This document shows, piece by piece, positions 17,359 to 28,748 of a stretch of 64,000 nucleotides of DNA. The position numbers and the translations under genes are program-made. Source of the stretch: Candidatus Gastranaerophilales bacterium (GTDB lineage: Bacteria; Cyanobacteriota; Vampirovibrionia; Gastranaerophilales; Gastranaerophilaceae); assembly GCA_944326525.1 (NCBI GenBank), contig CALVEG010000007.1, positions 32,524-96,523 on the forward strand, written 5' to 3'. Under the pieces are notes generated by a model. That model saw nothing but the letters and a program-made list of their open reading frames with translations. It was not told the DNA's origin and did not search any database. Position 1 is the stretch's first letter; every line of letters starts with the position of its first letter.

Positions 17359-18437
17359 TAGTTTTTAGCTTTTTTATAATTTTCCAATAAATTTGTACTC
17401 TTCAGTTGTTCATTATTTTTTTCTTGAGGCTCAGGCTTTATTTCAAACTTAACCGATTGTTGCTGTTGACTTTGTGTTTGAGGTTGCGGTTGAGTTGAAA
17501 CTTTATACTGAGAATTTCCCTGCACCTCTGGCGGAACTTTAGGCTGCTGCGAAACTGTTTGTTGAGATTGATTCTGAGCTTGAGAATTTGTCTTAGTTCG
17601 CGGATTTATTTGCGACTGTTTATGAACATTCATAGGCTTAGATTTTCGGCTTGAGAACTTTTGTATTAAAAACATAGCACCGCCAAATATTGCAGCCCCC
17701 AAACCACCCCACAAACCTGCCGTTTTCCATTGCATATTCCGAGCAGTATCATTTATAACATTAAATAAATCTTTAGAAATCCCGTTATTTGGCTTGTGAA
17801 CAAATTTGCCACTATTCCAATCAAAAGAAACTTCTACAGCATCTTTTACAGCCATATTCGAATCCAAACCCAATACTAAATTTTTATTAGCATTAAAAGT
17901 TTCTTTTAATGCAGATTTAAGCTCTCCAAAAGAATCAAATTGCGCTCCAAAATCTTTATAATAATATAAAATAGAACTTTTAAGTTCATTTGGATTTTTA
18001 GCGTCACGAACAGCACTATAATAATCAAGCATTATATCCGTCATATAAGACTCAGGTGCTCCAATAATATGTATCATACTTTCTATGCTCTGCTTAATTA
18101 TTTCTTTTATGCCATTAAAAGATTTATCAGGAGAGATTTTATTATAAAAATCATAATTTGCATCAGCAATTTTTGAATATGAAGTTGCTTTTCCAATTTC
18201 ATCAATAAATTTATTTAGACTTTCAAGTATCTTTTTATTTTGACTTCCGCCCGGAAGCTTGCTGGCCAAATTGTTTTCAACATTCTGCACAAAAGTATCC
18301 GAAATAACCCCATCTTTAAGATACGGTCTTGAATTATAACCTGCAAGTGCAAACCCCGCACCTGCAAGTAAACCAGTAGCAGATGAAGTTATCATATTAT
18401 CTTTTGTTGAAATCTGCGAATTATTTATTGTTGACAT
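17358..18437 (-). CDS. Hypothetical membrane-anchored protein with Gln-rich tail
   Basis: A 359-residue protein I do not recognise. A small hydrophobic segment near residue 22-35 is followed by about 190 mostly helical residues, then a transmembrane helix at about 242-260 (GLWGGLGAAIFGGAMFLI). The cytoplasmic or surface tail, about 95 residues, is rich in Gln, Ser and Pro, and the last 15 residues are Lys/Asn-rich. It has an AAGG site close to the ATG. A 398 bp gap separates it from lptB. Other proteins here with an unknown helical domain and one membrane helix (21472-23583, 39921-40361) suggest a lineage-specific class. Confidence 0.6.
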   Translation of the reverse strand: MSTINNSQISTKDNMITSSATGLLAGAGFALAGYNSRPYLKDGVISDTFVQNVENNLASKLPGGSQNKKILESLNKFIDEIGKATSYSKIADANYDFYNKISPDKSFNGIKEIIKQSIESMIHIIGAPESYMTDIMLDYYSAVRDAKNPNELKSSILYYYKDFGAQFDSFGELKSALKETFNANKNLVLGLDSNMAVKDAVEVSFDWNSGKFVHKPNNGISKDLFNVINDTARNMQWKTAGLWGGLGAAIFGGAMFLIQKFSSRKSKPMNVHKQSQINPRTKTNSQAQNQSQQTVSQQPKVPPEVQGNSQYKVSTQPQPQTQSQQQQSVKFEIKPEPQEKNNEQLKSTNLLENYKKAKN

Positions 18438-18581
18438 AACCTTACTAAAATTTCATACACACATTTATTTAAAAACATCTCTTTAACAATTATTGCTTAA
18501 AAAAAACATAATAATACAAATTCTTAACACTTTCCTCTAAAACAATACACTTTTCAACTCACTCTTTTAATTTTAACCCCA

Positions 18582-18610
18582 TAAAAAAAATAACAGCCGC
18601 TTTCGCGGCT
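18582..18610 (-). terminator. Rho-independent terminator on the minus strand
   Basis: On the minus strand AGCCGC-GAAA-GCGGCT is followed after a few bases by an eight-base U run. No annotated minus-strand gene lies directly upstream; the nearest candidate transcript is the short reading frame at 18629-18676. Confidence 0.65.
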
Positions 18611-18628
18611 TTATCTCATTGTAAAAGG

Positions 18629-18676
18629 TTAGTGTGTAGGAGAAAATAAAGAAAAAGAAAATGGTTTTATACTCAT
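18629..18676 (-). CDS. Possible 15-residue peptide or small transcript
   Basis: On the minus strand an ATG at 18676 opens 15 codons (MSIKPFSFSLFSPTH) and a TAA. A GAGGG ribosome site lies six bases upstream and a rho-independent terminator starts about 20 bases after the stop. Ribosome site, frame and terminator together are suggestive, but such a short frame can arise by chance. No -35 box stands out, and the -10 region may lie in the A/T-rich 18700-18740. It could instead be part of a small regulatory RNA. Confidence 0.3.
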   Translation of the reverse strand: MSIKPFSFSLFSPTH

Positions 18677-18778
18677 GGTATACCCTCATGTTTTGAACAT
18701 GTAACATATACTTTTTATATCTTTAACATATCTTAATAATATACATATTCAGAATTCGTTTCATTCCGTAATATTAAA

Positions 18779-18807
18779 TTGCAAAGGGAAAATATTTTAA
18801 GTAAAAT
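18779..18807 (+). promoter_or_regulatory. Promoter of the lptB operon
   Basis: TTGCAA at 18779-18784, a 17 bp spacer and TAAAAT at 18802-18807, about 30 bp before the lptB ATG. Confidence 0.65.
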
Positions 18808-18836
18808 GTTGTCATTAAATGAAACGGGGTAAGGAA

Positions 18837-19562
18837 ATGGAGATTAGAGCTAAAAACCTGATAAAAATATACGGTGACAGAAGCGTTGTTAATGACATCT
18901 CGTTTAACATCAATAAAGGAGAGGTTGTTTGTCTATTAGGCCCTAACGGTGCCGGAAAAACAACAACATTTTATATGGTTGTCGGGCTTGTCAAACCAAA
19001 CAGCGGTCAAATTATGCTTGATGATCAAGATATTTCATCTTGGCCTATGAATTTAAGAGCAAAAGCAGGTATCGGATATCTTCCGCAAGAAGCCTCAATT
19101 TTTAGAAAGCTTTCAGTTGAGGATAACATAAAACTTGTTCTTCAAATGAATGAAAAATTGACCGAAGATGAAAAGAAAAGAAAACTTGAAGAACTTTTGA
19201 CAGAATTTGGGATTTTAAGACTAAGAAGCTATGCAGCCGTATCTCTATCAGGTGGAGAAAGACGAAGGGTAGAAATTGCAAGAGCGCTTGCTGCCAGTCC
19301 AGATTTCATGCTTCTTGATGAGCCTTTTGCCGGAATTGACCCGATTGCAATAGGTGAAATTAAAGATAACATAAGAAAAATTTCTCAAGAAAAAGGACTT
19401 GGGGTATTAATTACCGACCACAACCCAAAAGCAACTCTTTCTATTACTGATCGTGCTTATGTAATCTTTGACGGCAAAATCAAAATTCAAGGAAAGAGTG
19501 CTGACGTTGCAGTTGATCCTGTTGCTAAAGAATTTTATCTCGGAAAGGATTTCGCACTTTAA
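18837..19562 (+). CDS. lptB: LPS export ABC transporter ATP-binding protein LptB
   Basis: A 241-residue ABC ATPase with Walker A GPNGAGKT at 35-42, Q-loop LPQEASIF, signature LSGGERRR, Walker B FMLLDEPFAGIDP and switch His in ITDHN. The FRKLSVEDNI and GIDPIAIGEI blocks are characteristic of LptB. It powers extraction of lipopolysaccharide from the inner membrane together with LptF/LptG. I start it at the ATG at 18837, just after GGGGTAAGG; an ATG at 18819 would add six residues without a ribosome site. Its stop codon overlaps the ATG of the permease gene. Confidence 0.95.
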   Translation: MEIRAKNLIKIYGDRSVVNDISFNINKGEVVCLLGPNGAGKTTTFYMVVGLVKPNSGQIMLDDQDISSWPMNLRAKAGIGYLPQEASIFRKLSVEDNIKLVLQMNEKLTEDEKKRKLEELLTEFGILRLRSYAAVSLSGGERRRVEIARALAASPDFMLLDEPFAGIDPIAIGEIKDNIRKISQEKGLGVLITDHNPKATLSITDRAYVIFDGKIKIQGKSADVAVDPVAKEFYLGKDFAL

Positions 19563-20674
19563 TGAAGTCTTTTAAAATTACAATTTATGACAAATATATA
19601 TTTTCACAAGTATTTTGGGCAACATTTGCTGCGATACTTTTGTTCACAGTTGTATGGATTGCGCCGGAAATGCTTCTTAACACCATCAAAAGAACTTTAG
19701 AGGGCGTTTATTCAGCAAAAACTGCAGTTCTTATATTATTTTATGAATTACCCAAAATTCTGGGAAAAGCTTTTCCTGTCGGCCTGCTTCTTGGAACTCT
19801 TTTTACTTTTGACAAGCTTAGCAAAGACAGTGAACTTACCATTTTTAGAGCTGTCGGAATGTCGTTTTTTAGAATTCTGGCACCGGTTTTCATATTAAGT
19901 CTTATAGTTACAGCTATGTGCTTCGTTACTTATGACAAACTTATTCCGATGTCATGCCAGAAACTTATGGATATTAGAGGAAGCAGACCTGTTACACAAT
20001 ATATTTATACTCAAAAAGACGATGGCGGACATCCGAAAATGGCAGTTGTTGTTTCCAGATTTTCAATGGGAGATATGTCTAACGTAATAGTGCTTGATTT
20101 TTCAAAAAAACAATACGACGATGTACATCAGTTGTCAGAAATTTATGTAGCAAAAACCGGTAAATGCTATGACGATCATTGGGATTTAAGAGATTTAACC
20201 GAATACAAAGTTAATTCAGACGGAATATTCCAAAGCATAAAGAAAATCAAACAAATGGATATTCTTAATGGGGAATCTGCACAAAATGCATTTACTCTTA
20301 TGTCCTACAGCACAAAACGTGACAGAGATATTACAAATAATGATTTAAAAAATTATATTTCACTTCTTAAAAAAGAAGGCTTAACAGAAGAATACCGATT
20401 TATGCTAAACAAGTATTTACAAAGATTTTTCCACCCATTTGTTTGCGTTTTACTTGCTATTATGGGAACACTACTTGGATTTAGCAAACCGAGAGAACAA
20501 AGATTAGTTGGGTTTACTATTGCTATCGGATGTATATTTTTATATTATATAACTCTGCCATTTTTTGATCTTCTGGCAGAAAAAGGAATTTTGCCTCCGT
20601 TAATTACAGCATTATTCCCGCCTTTGGCATTCTTTTGCGGAATCGTAGGGTTTTACAAATCAAAGGACTTATAA
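19562..20674 (+). CDS. LptF/LptG-family LPS export permease
   Basis: A 370-residue protein with six membrane helices, three at the N-terminus (about 15-110) and three at the C-terminus (280-365), flanking a periplasmic beta-jellyroll domain. This is the YjgP/YjgQ (LptF/G) layout. It begins within the lptB stop codon (TAATG), so the two are translationally coupled. Only one permease gene is present; proteobacteria encode two (LptF and LptG), whereas Cyanobacteria are usually reported with one. It may act as a homodimer or pair with a permease elsewhere. Confidence 0.9.
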   Translation: MKSFKITIYDKYIFSQVFWATFAAILLFTVVWIAPEMLLNTIKRTLEGVYSAKTAVLILFYELPKILGKAFPVGLLLGTLFTFDKLSKDSELTIFRAVGMSFFRILAPVFILSLIVTAMCFVTYDKLIPMSCQKLMDIRGSRPVTQYIYTQKDDGGHPKMAVVVSRFSMGDMSNVIVLDFSKKQYDDVHQLSEIYVAKTGKCYDDHWDLRDLTEYKVNSDGIFQSIKKIKQMDILNGESAQNAFTLMSYSTKRDRDITNNDLKNYISLLKKEGLTEEYRFMLNKYLQRFFHPFVCVLLAIMGTLLGFSKPREQRLVGFTIAIGCIFLYYITLPFFDLLAEKGILPPLITALFPPLAFFCGIVGFYKSKDL

Positions 20675-20675
20675 A

Positions 20676-21482
20676 ATGAAGAAAATATTAATTGCAATTT
20701 TTGCAATATTAATCGGAAATTTTTGTTTTGGAGCAGAACCTGTTAAAGTAGATTTCAATGACGGGATCTATCATATAACCGTAACAGGGGATAAGGTTAA
20801 GAAAAAAATAAAATTTATCTCCAGCGAAAGCCTTATTACAAACAGCGAAGCTCACAAAGCTAATCCTGATGCAATACTTACGATTAACGCAGGATTTTTT
20901 GACCCTGATAACGGGAAATCAATCTCTTATATAGTTACCGATAGTATAACTTCTGAAGATCCGCATTTTAATGAAAATCTGCTTAATAATCCTGAATTAA
21001 GGCAAAATTTAACAAAAATCCTCAACAGGACAGAGTTTAGAATTTTGGAATGCACATCTGAAAAAGCTTTGAAGTACGCAATTGTCCCACATAATACATC
21101 TGCAGACTTCAGCTGTTTTATAAAAACATCCGCTCAGGGTGGACCTTTAATTTTGCCGCAATTAAGACTGGAAGAAGAATTTTTCGTCGTAAAAAAAGAT
21201 GGCAGAGTAATTCGAGAATCGGCTTCTGTACTTCATAAAACGGCTAGAACCATAATTGGACTTAAAGATGACGATCTTCATATTTTAATAATCACAGATA
21301 AACATCCGATGGATTTGTATGAAGTTCAGGAATATTGCAAAAAACTTGGGCTTACTCGTGCTATGGCTTTTGATGGTGGTAGCTCAACATCTTTCAATTA
21401 CAAAGACGAAATTGAAGTCGTTTCTACAGAAGAAAACTCTACGGGTAGAAGTGTAAAATCATTTATGCAGATTACGAAATAA
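20676..21482 (+). CDS. Exported phosphodiester glycosidase (NAGPA-domain) family protein
   Basis: A 268-residue protein with a signal peptide (hydrophobic 3-20, FGAEP). The body matches the phosphodiester glycosidase (NAGPA) fold: TINAGFFDP near 74, a TARTIIGLKDD block near 189 and AMAFDGGSSTSF near 229, which hold the likely active-site residues. Bacterial members are thought to cleave glycosyl-phosphodiesters in envelope polymers. It starts one base after the LPS permease stop, placing it in the lptB operon, so a role in envelope glycan processing is plausible. Its 3' end overlaps the facing gene by 11 bp. Confidence 0.82.
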   Translation: MKKILIAIFAILIGNFCFGAEPVKVDFNDGIYHITVTGDKVKKKIKFISSESLITNSEAHKANPDAILTINAGFFDPDNGKSISYIVTDSITSEDPHFNENLLNNPELRQNLTKILNRTEFRILECTSEKALKYAIVPHNTSADFSCFIKTSAQGGPLILPQLRLEEEFFVVKKDGRVIRESASVLHKTARTIIGLKDDDLHILIITDKHPMDLYEVQEYCKKLGLTRAMAFDGGSSTSFNYKDEIEVVSTEENSTGRSVKSFMQITK

Positions 21483-23583
21483 CTGAGTTGTTTATTTTGG
21501 CAATCATTTCATCCAACGTCATACCGTATTTAAGCTCTGTATTTGTATGCTCTATAGGAGTAGTAAGAGCTTGTAACATTGTTTCTGCCCTTTCCCTGCT
21601 CAATCCCATTTGCTCAAATTCTTGATATACTTTGTCTGATCCTGAATTTATTTCAGCAATGGAATTTTCCAACCATTCTGTTGTTGGTTGTATTTTGTCC
21701 TCTGCAACCTGCGACCAGTCAACTTCTGCGGCTTTTTGTCTTACTCTGGATTTGTTTTCTATTAACTGATTAAATAAATTCTGTGCTTTATCTGACGGAA
21801 TATTTTCTTTATTTAATTCCTCTAAAACATCTGCCATTGACCTTTTTTTGATAATCGTATCAGCAGAAGTAAGCATTTCTACAAATTCATCCGCCTCAGC
21901 TCTTGTAATCCCTTGTTTCATATCATATTCAAAAGCAGCACGTCTTATATCAGCAACTTTCGGACTATATTGAAAACCTAACATATACTGATTTACACTT
22001 GAGAAACCTTGATCCAACCAATCTTGACGATTCTTCAGACGAGTTTTGGTATCACATACAAGCCCTGAATCCATAAGCATTCTACGAATTTTTATTATAT
22101 TATCAGCATGCATATTGTATTCATAATCACCTGCATCAAGTCTAAACTTGCTGCCAGCCAAGCGTAAAGCAAAAGCTGCATCAGGTTCATAAGAAACCAA
22201 ATTACTTACAATTGTATCTGTATACTGAGGATTGTTTTTTGCGAAATCTATTGCTTCTTGTGCAATTTTTAAATTATTTTCTCCTGCAAACTTGCCCGGA
22301 ATAAATAATATTGAATCCTTAACTTGTTCAGCATCTATACTTCTTATAAAATCTAGATACTTTTTAAACTCCCCTACTTGGTTTTCAGGTGATTGCTTTG
22401 CGATATAATTTTCGCTATTTGTAAAGAACGCAGCTCTGCGTCCTAAATTTACATAATTTCCATCTTTTGCCGGCCCAAATAAAAAGGCTTTTATCTCATC
22501 AGCAAACACTGTACTTTTCTTTGAATAATCAATAAATTCACCTGATAAAGCTTCTATTATAGAATGCTTAAATCCCGGATTTTCATTTGCAAAAGTGGCA
22601 GCTGCTTCTCTTGCACTTTCAAGATTACTTTGTGAAAAATATCTCATATTAAGAATGCTTATCCCTTTAAGCCTGTCTGAACCGACTTTTTTTATAAAGT
22701 CGAAATAACTCTTCAACTCCGAAATTTGTTTGTCTTCAGGTAATGTTGAAATCAAATGCAAACTGTTTCTGCAAAAATCATTACGTAAACTTGTATCAGC
22801 AAAACCTTCTGAGCCTACAGGCGGAAATATAACATCTCTTACGGCTAAATCTAATTTTTCACCACCACTTAAATATTTTTTATAATTATCGGCATATTTA
22901 ACTTCATCTTTCCAAAACACCTTATGATATTCAGGATTTGCCTCTGTAAATTCCATAATCTTCTGCATAAAACGCTCGTAATTATCACGTTTTAAACTTC
23001 TCAATACAGGAGTTGCTGTTACTTCACTAGGATCTATAGTCTTTATAAAGTCTAAAAAGCAAGATAAAGCTTCATATTGCCTACGATAGGACATATTAGC
23101 AACATTATTTTGAAACTCTCTCCAAAATACACTTTTCTCGGATGAATTTTTACATTTTTTATATCTTTGAATATCTACCAAAGAAACAGGAATTAAATCA
23201 TCTATTGAATTACGGCTTAATCTTTCAGCTCTGTTTCCTTCAACAGGAACTTCTACTCTGGTATATTTTGCAGGGGTTTGCGCTACAGGACTTCTTCGCG
23301 CAAAAATTTCCTGTATAGATTCTGTAACCTGAGGCTCTGCAGGTTTTGTAACCTGTTGAGCTTGAGGTTTGGGACTTCTTCTAAAAACACCGTGCTTAGC
23401 TGCATAAGCCGCAGCCAAAATTACTGCAGAAACTGTTACTGCTCCTTTTAAAAAATCAGAAGCTTTTTTCTCTGATCGCCTGCGTTCTTCAGCATAATTT
23501 CTTGTTTCACCTGAAACATTTTCGCCAAATGGCGCAACTCCCGATTTGATTACATTAAAATTGTATATTTTTGATACGTTCAT
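21472..23583 (-). CDS. Hypothetical 703-residue protein with three ~117-residue internal repeats
   Basis: No known family recognised. One membrane helix (about 46-63) follows a basic N-terminus, and a Pro/Gln linker runs to about 115. Three degenerate repeats follow, marked by FLDFIKTID at 176, YFDFIKKVG at 293 and YLDFIRSID at 409, and by ANPEY, ENPGF and NNPQY about 40 residues later; the period is about 117 residues. The last 200 residues are helical and charged. It has an AAAAGG ribosome site with an upstream TATAAT. It overlaps the facing gene by 11 bp. The N-terminal motif APFG resembles the short SFRG motif of the protein at 39921. Lineage-specific, function unknown. Confidence 0.65.
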   Translation of the reverse strand: MNVSKIYNFNVIKSGVAPFGENVSGETRNYAEERRRSEKKASDFLKGAVTVSAVILAAAYAAKHGVFRRSPKPQAQQVTKPAEPQVTESIQEIFARRSPVAQTPAKYTRVEVPVEGNRAERLSRNSIDDLIPVSLVDIQRYKKCKNSSEKSVFWREFQNNVANMSYRRQYEALSCFLDFIKTIDPSEVTATPVLRSLKRDNYERFMQKIMEFTEANPEYHKVFWKDEVKYADNYKKYLSGGEKLDLAVRDVIFPPVGSEGFADTSLRNDFCRNSLHLISTLPEDKQISELKSYFDFIKKVGSDRLKGISILNMRYFSQSNLESAREAAATFANENPGFKHSIIEALSGEFIDYSKKSTVFADEIKAFLFGPAKDGNYVNLGRRAAFFTNSENYIAKQSPENQVGEFKKYLDFIRSIDAEQVKDSILFIPGKFAGENNLKIAQEAIDFAKNNPQYTDTIVSNLVSYEPDAAFALRLAGSKFRLDAGDYEYNMHADNIIKIRRMLMDSGLVCDTKTRLKNRQDWLDQGFSSVNQYMLGFQYSPKVADIRRAAFEYDMKQGITRAEADEFVEMLTSADTIIKKRSMADVLEELNKENIPSDKAQNLFNQLIENKSRVRQKAAEVDWSQVAEDKIQPTTEWLENSIAEINSGSDKVYQEFEQMGLSRERAETMLQALTTPIEHTNTELKYGMTLDEMIAKINNSVIS

Positions 23584-23671
23584 GGTTAACCTTTTTAGCC
23601 GATATTATAAAATCCCTAAAAGTTTTTTTTTGCTAAAAAGTTTGCAAAAGTTTACAAGATTTTTAATTAAA

Positions 23672-23703
23672 GGAGATTCTCCGAACAAATACGAAGAATC
23701 TCC
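23672..23703. other. Inverted repeat, possible weak terminator
   Basis: GGAGATTCT at 23672-23680 pairs with AGAATCTCC at 23695-23703 around a 14-base loop, followed on both sides by A/T-rich sequence but no clean U run. It lies between two minus-strand genes. Confidence 0.45.
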
Positions 23704-23735
23704 GATTTAAATTATAAAACAAATTTTCTTCTTAA

Positions 23736-24499
23736 CTATTTAACAAAAAAGCTTGCATTTACATTAGCATAAATTTTCACAGCCCCTGCTTGTACAGGAA
23801 TTGACTCTCCATAAGAAGAACCTTCTGCTGCAACTGCGTCTGCTGCCTTTGCATTAAGCATCATATTTCTATAAGTTACTCTTGATGGCGTATTTGGAGA
23901 ACAGCTTCCGTTAATTGTTTTTATACCGTTTATTGATGAACCCGCAGCTTTTATTATGCTATCAGCTTGTGCACGTGCTCTTTGAGTTGCTGTTGCCAGT
24001 AGAGCATCACATTCCTGTTCGTATTTTGAAAGTGTAAAGCTTAAATTGCTTACATCTGTTGCACCTAAAGAAATTGCTTTATCAATCATATCTCCAACTT
24101 TGTCAATAGATTTTGTTTGAATCATGACTGTATTTGAAACTTCATATTTGCTAAGATTTTTTTTGCCGTTTGAAGAATATGTATAGATAGGATTTGCTCT
24201 GAAATTTGAAGTTTTTACATAATCCCCGTTTTCGGTATTAATCATTTCTTTTAAAGCAGTATAAACTTTGCCTGAAATTTCTTTATTTTCCAAAGTTGCA
24301 TTCTGCATTGATTTGTTATCAGATGTGACAACAGAAATTGAAATTTCTGCCAAATCAGGTGTCAATTCTTTATTAGCAGATGCGCTAATTGTAACATAAC
24401 CGCGTTCAGGACTTTCTGTAACAGTTACTGCCGCATTTGTTGAACTTACTGCAAAACCTGCTACAACTGCTGCTGATGCAGCTAAAACTAAAAATCTTT

Positions 24500-24503
<4 letters not shown>
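23736..24503 (-). CDS. SIMPL-domain (DUF541) exported protein
   Basis: A 255-residue protein with a signal peptide (to about STNAA) and a SIMPL/DUF541 (YggE-like) domain over the rest. Family features include the opening GYVTISASANKELTPDLAEISI strand pair and the RARAQADSIIKAAG helix. YggE-type proteins are periplasmic or outer-membrane-associated and linked to oxidative stress tolerance; their biochemistry is unclear. It has an AAAGGAG site. Its ATG overlaps the stop of the upstream membrane-protein gene, so it belongs to the ligA unit. Confidence 0.85.
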
Positions 24504-26973
<2,470 letters not shown>

Positions 26974-26978
26974 TTAAT

Positions 26979-27815
26979 TTATAAAATCATCAACAATTCA
27001 CGTATAACTTTTGTAGCAACGGCAGTTGAAACCCCTGATGCATCATAATCCGGCGCCAATTCGACAACATCCGCTCCAACAATATCAAAGTCTTTAAGAT
27101 ACTTGAACCAATCTAAAAGCTGGTTAAATTCAAATCCGCCCGCTTCAGGAGTGCCTGTACCTGACATTACGGAAGGATCAAGCACATCTAAATCTACCGT
27201 TACGAATATTTTTTTATCTTTCAAAGCATCAAGATCTGAAAATTTCTTAGCCAAAGTGTTATGAGTTTTCATAAACTCAAATTCTTCTTTCATACCTGAT
27301 CTTATACCTATTTGGCGAATATTTTGAGGTCCGACAATCTTTGAACAATGGCGGATTACAGCCGAATGCGACATTTCTTCCCCGATATACTCTTCTCTTA
27401 AATCCGTATGGGCATCAAAATGGACAATTGCAAGATTTTTATAGAATTTAAAAACAGCCTTAATCTCAGGCAAAGTCACAAGATGCTCGCCGCCTATTCC
27501 AAAAACCCTCTTCCCATCACGATAAATGTCCGTAACGTTTCTTTCAATTACATCAAGAGATTTGTAAGTATTGCCAAGCGGAAACTCCAAATCGCCTGCA
27601 TCATGGAAATTCACATCGGCCAAATCCTTGTCAAAATATGGCGAATATTCTTCCAATCCCCAGCTTGCAAGTCTAATTTGCTCAGGTGCAAATCTTGACC
27701 CCGGCCTATAAGAAACTGTACCGTCAAAAGGTAAACCTAACATTATAACATCTGACTTGTCGTAATCAGGGTTCTGCCCCATCCAATTTCTATCTAAAAA
27801 TGGTCCGCTCAACAT
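26979..27815 (-). CDS. speB: Agmatinase
   Basis: A 278-residue ureohydrolase that converts agmatine to putrescine and urea. Binuclear manganese motifs are visible: GGEHLVT near 119-125, VHFDAHTDLR near 143-152, and FVTVDLDVLDPS near 218-229. An ADVVELAPDYD motif follows. Length is slightly short of the usual 290-310. A good AGGAGA ribosome site precedes the ATG at 27815. No arginine decarboxylase or other polyamine gene is next to it; it lies 41 bp upstream of ligA on the same strand. Confidence 0.93.
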   Translation of the reverse strand: MLSGPFLDRNWMGQNPDYDKSDVIMLGLPFDGTVSYRPGSRFAPEQIRLASWGLEEYSPYFDKDLADVNFHDAGDLEFPLGNTYKSLDVIERNVTDIYRDGKRVFGIGGEHLVTLPEIKAVFKFYKNLAIVHFDAHTDLREEYIGEEMSHSAVIRHCSKIVGPQNIRQIGIRSGMKEEFEFMKTHNTLAKKFSDLDALKDKKIFVTVDLDVLDPSVMSGTGTPEAGGFEFNQLLDWFKYLKDFDIVGADVVELAPDYDASGVSTAVATKVIRELLMIL

Positions 27816-28014
27816 CTTTTTATCTCCTATACTCTCTTTTATTTTACTACAAAAACAAATTTACATCATATCAACCGTCAATTGACAAGAATAAAAACTA
27901 CCGCAAATCGTAATATCTTAATGTAACAAATGTAAAAAAAATTTAACTTAAAGCAATTTTCACATCATCAAAAACTTTATATATATGTAATGTAGTGTGT
28001 AAAGGTTAAATATC

Positions 28015-28695
28015 GTGTTCAGTCCGGTAGCATCAACAATATTTGCATATAGAAATGCCGAAAAGACCAAAAACGGAGAAATCGGCAGAAGTGTCGTAAC
28101 AGTCGGTCAATGTACAGGTGTAATTCAAGAAATCTCAAAATACGACAACATATTTTCAGCCTCTGCAAGAAGCGCAATGAAAGCACTTCAAAGTTTCGCT
28201 GCAGACAACAAAATAGCAGGCTATGCCGGAAAAGCTTTACAATTCACAGCTGACAACGTAAACCCTCTTATTTGCGCCTCTAGCGTAATCAAAGTTGCAA
28301 TGTCTGATGACAAAGTGCACGATGGAATAACAGAAGCAACAGCACTATCAGGGATGTTTTTGGGTGAAGCGTTAATGAAAATGCACTTTAACGGTATATT
28401 TTCAGAATCAGCATTCAAAACAGCAGCCCAAAAAGTTCCTCAAAAATCTGCCCTAAGATGGATTTCAGAAGCAATAATTAACTCAAAACATACAGGGAAA
28501 GCCGCCTCAATTTTAAAAGGAATACTTTTTGTATGCGGTTCAATGGGCTCCTATGCTGCAGCTCAGGAAGTCGGTAAATTCTATGCAGAAGATATTATGC
28601 GAAAACTTGGAATAGAAAGAAAAGTTAAACCCGACAAACAAGATTCTGCCAAACCTCAAACAGAAAAACAAGAAAAAAGCCCTGAAAACAAGTAA
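28015..28695 (+). CDS. Hypothetical helical protein with Lys-rich tail
   Basis: A 226-residue protein starting at GTG with AAAGG nine bases upstream. Mostly amphipathic and weakly hydrophobic helices; the strongest hydrophobic segments are near 70-80, 97-112 and 168-186. The last 30 residues are Lys/Gln/Glu-rich. No family recognised. A perfect 10 bp palindrome GTCAATTGAC lies 130 bp upstream at about 27882. It may belong to the lineage-specific proteins described for this window. Confidence 0.6.
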   Translation: MFSPVASTIFAYRNAEKTKNGEIGRSVVTVGQCTGVIQEISKYDNIFSASARSAMKALQSFAADNKIAGYAGKALQFTADNVNPLICASSVIKVAMSDDKVHDGITEATALSGMFLGEALMKMHFNGIFSESAFKTAAQKVPQKSALRWISEAIINSKHTGKAASILKGILFVCGSMGSYAAAQEVGKFYAEDIMRKLGIERKVKPDKQDSAKPQTEKQEKSPENK

Positions 28696-28732
28696 AATCA
28701 ATCAAAAGATTTAGTCCAAAAAGTTTGATATG

Positions 28733-28741
28733 TGCTATAAT
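28733..28741 (+). promoter_or_regulatory. Extended -10 promoter for a leaderless transcript
   Basis: TGC-TATAAT (extended -10) ends 7 nt before the ATG at 28749. There is no -35 match and no ribosome site, which fits an extended -10 promoter making a leaderless mRNA. Confidence 0.5.
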
Positions 28742-28748
28742 ATAAAAT

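Larger units (their letters stand above)
18438..18778. other. Intergenic stretch between the 359-residue protein and lptB
   Basis: About 340 bp without a sizeable gene. It holds a minus-strand terminator (18582-18610), a possible 15-codon minus-strand reading frame (18629-18676) and two small dyads: TATAC/GTATA at 18668-18682 and CATGTT/AACATG at 18687-18701. The rest is A/T-rich and unremarkable. Confidence 0.6.
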
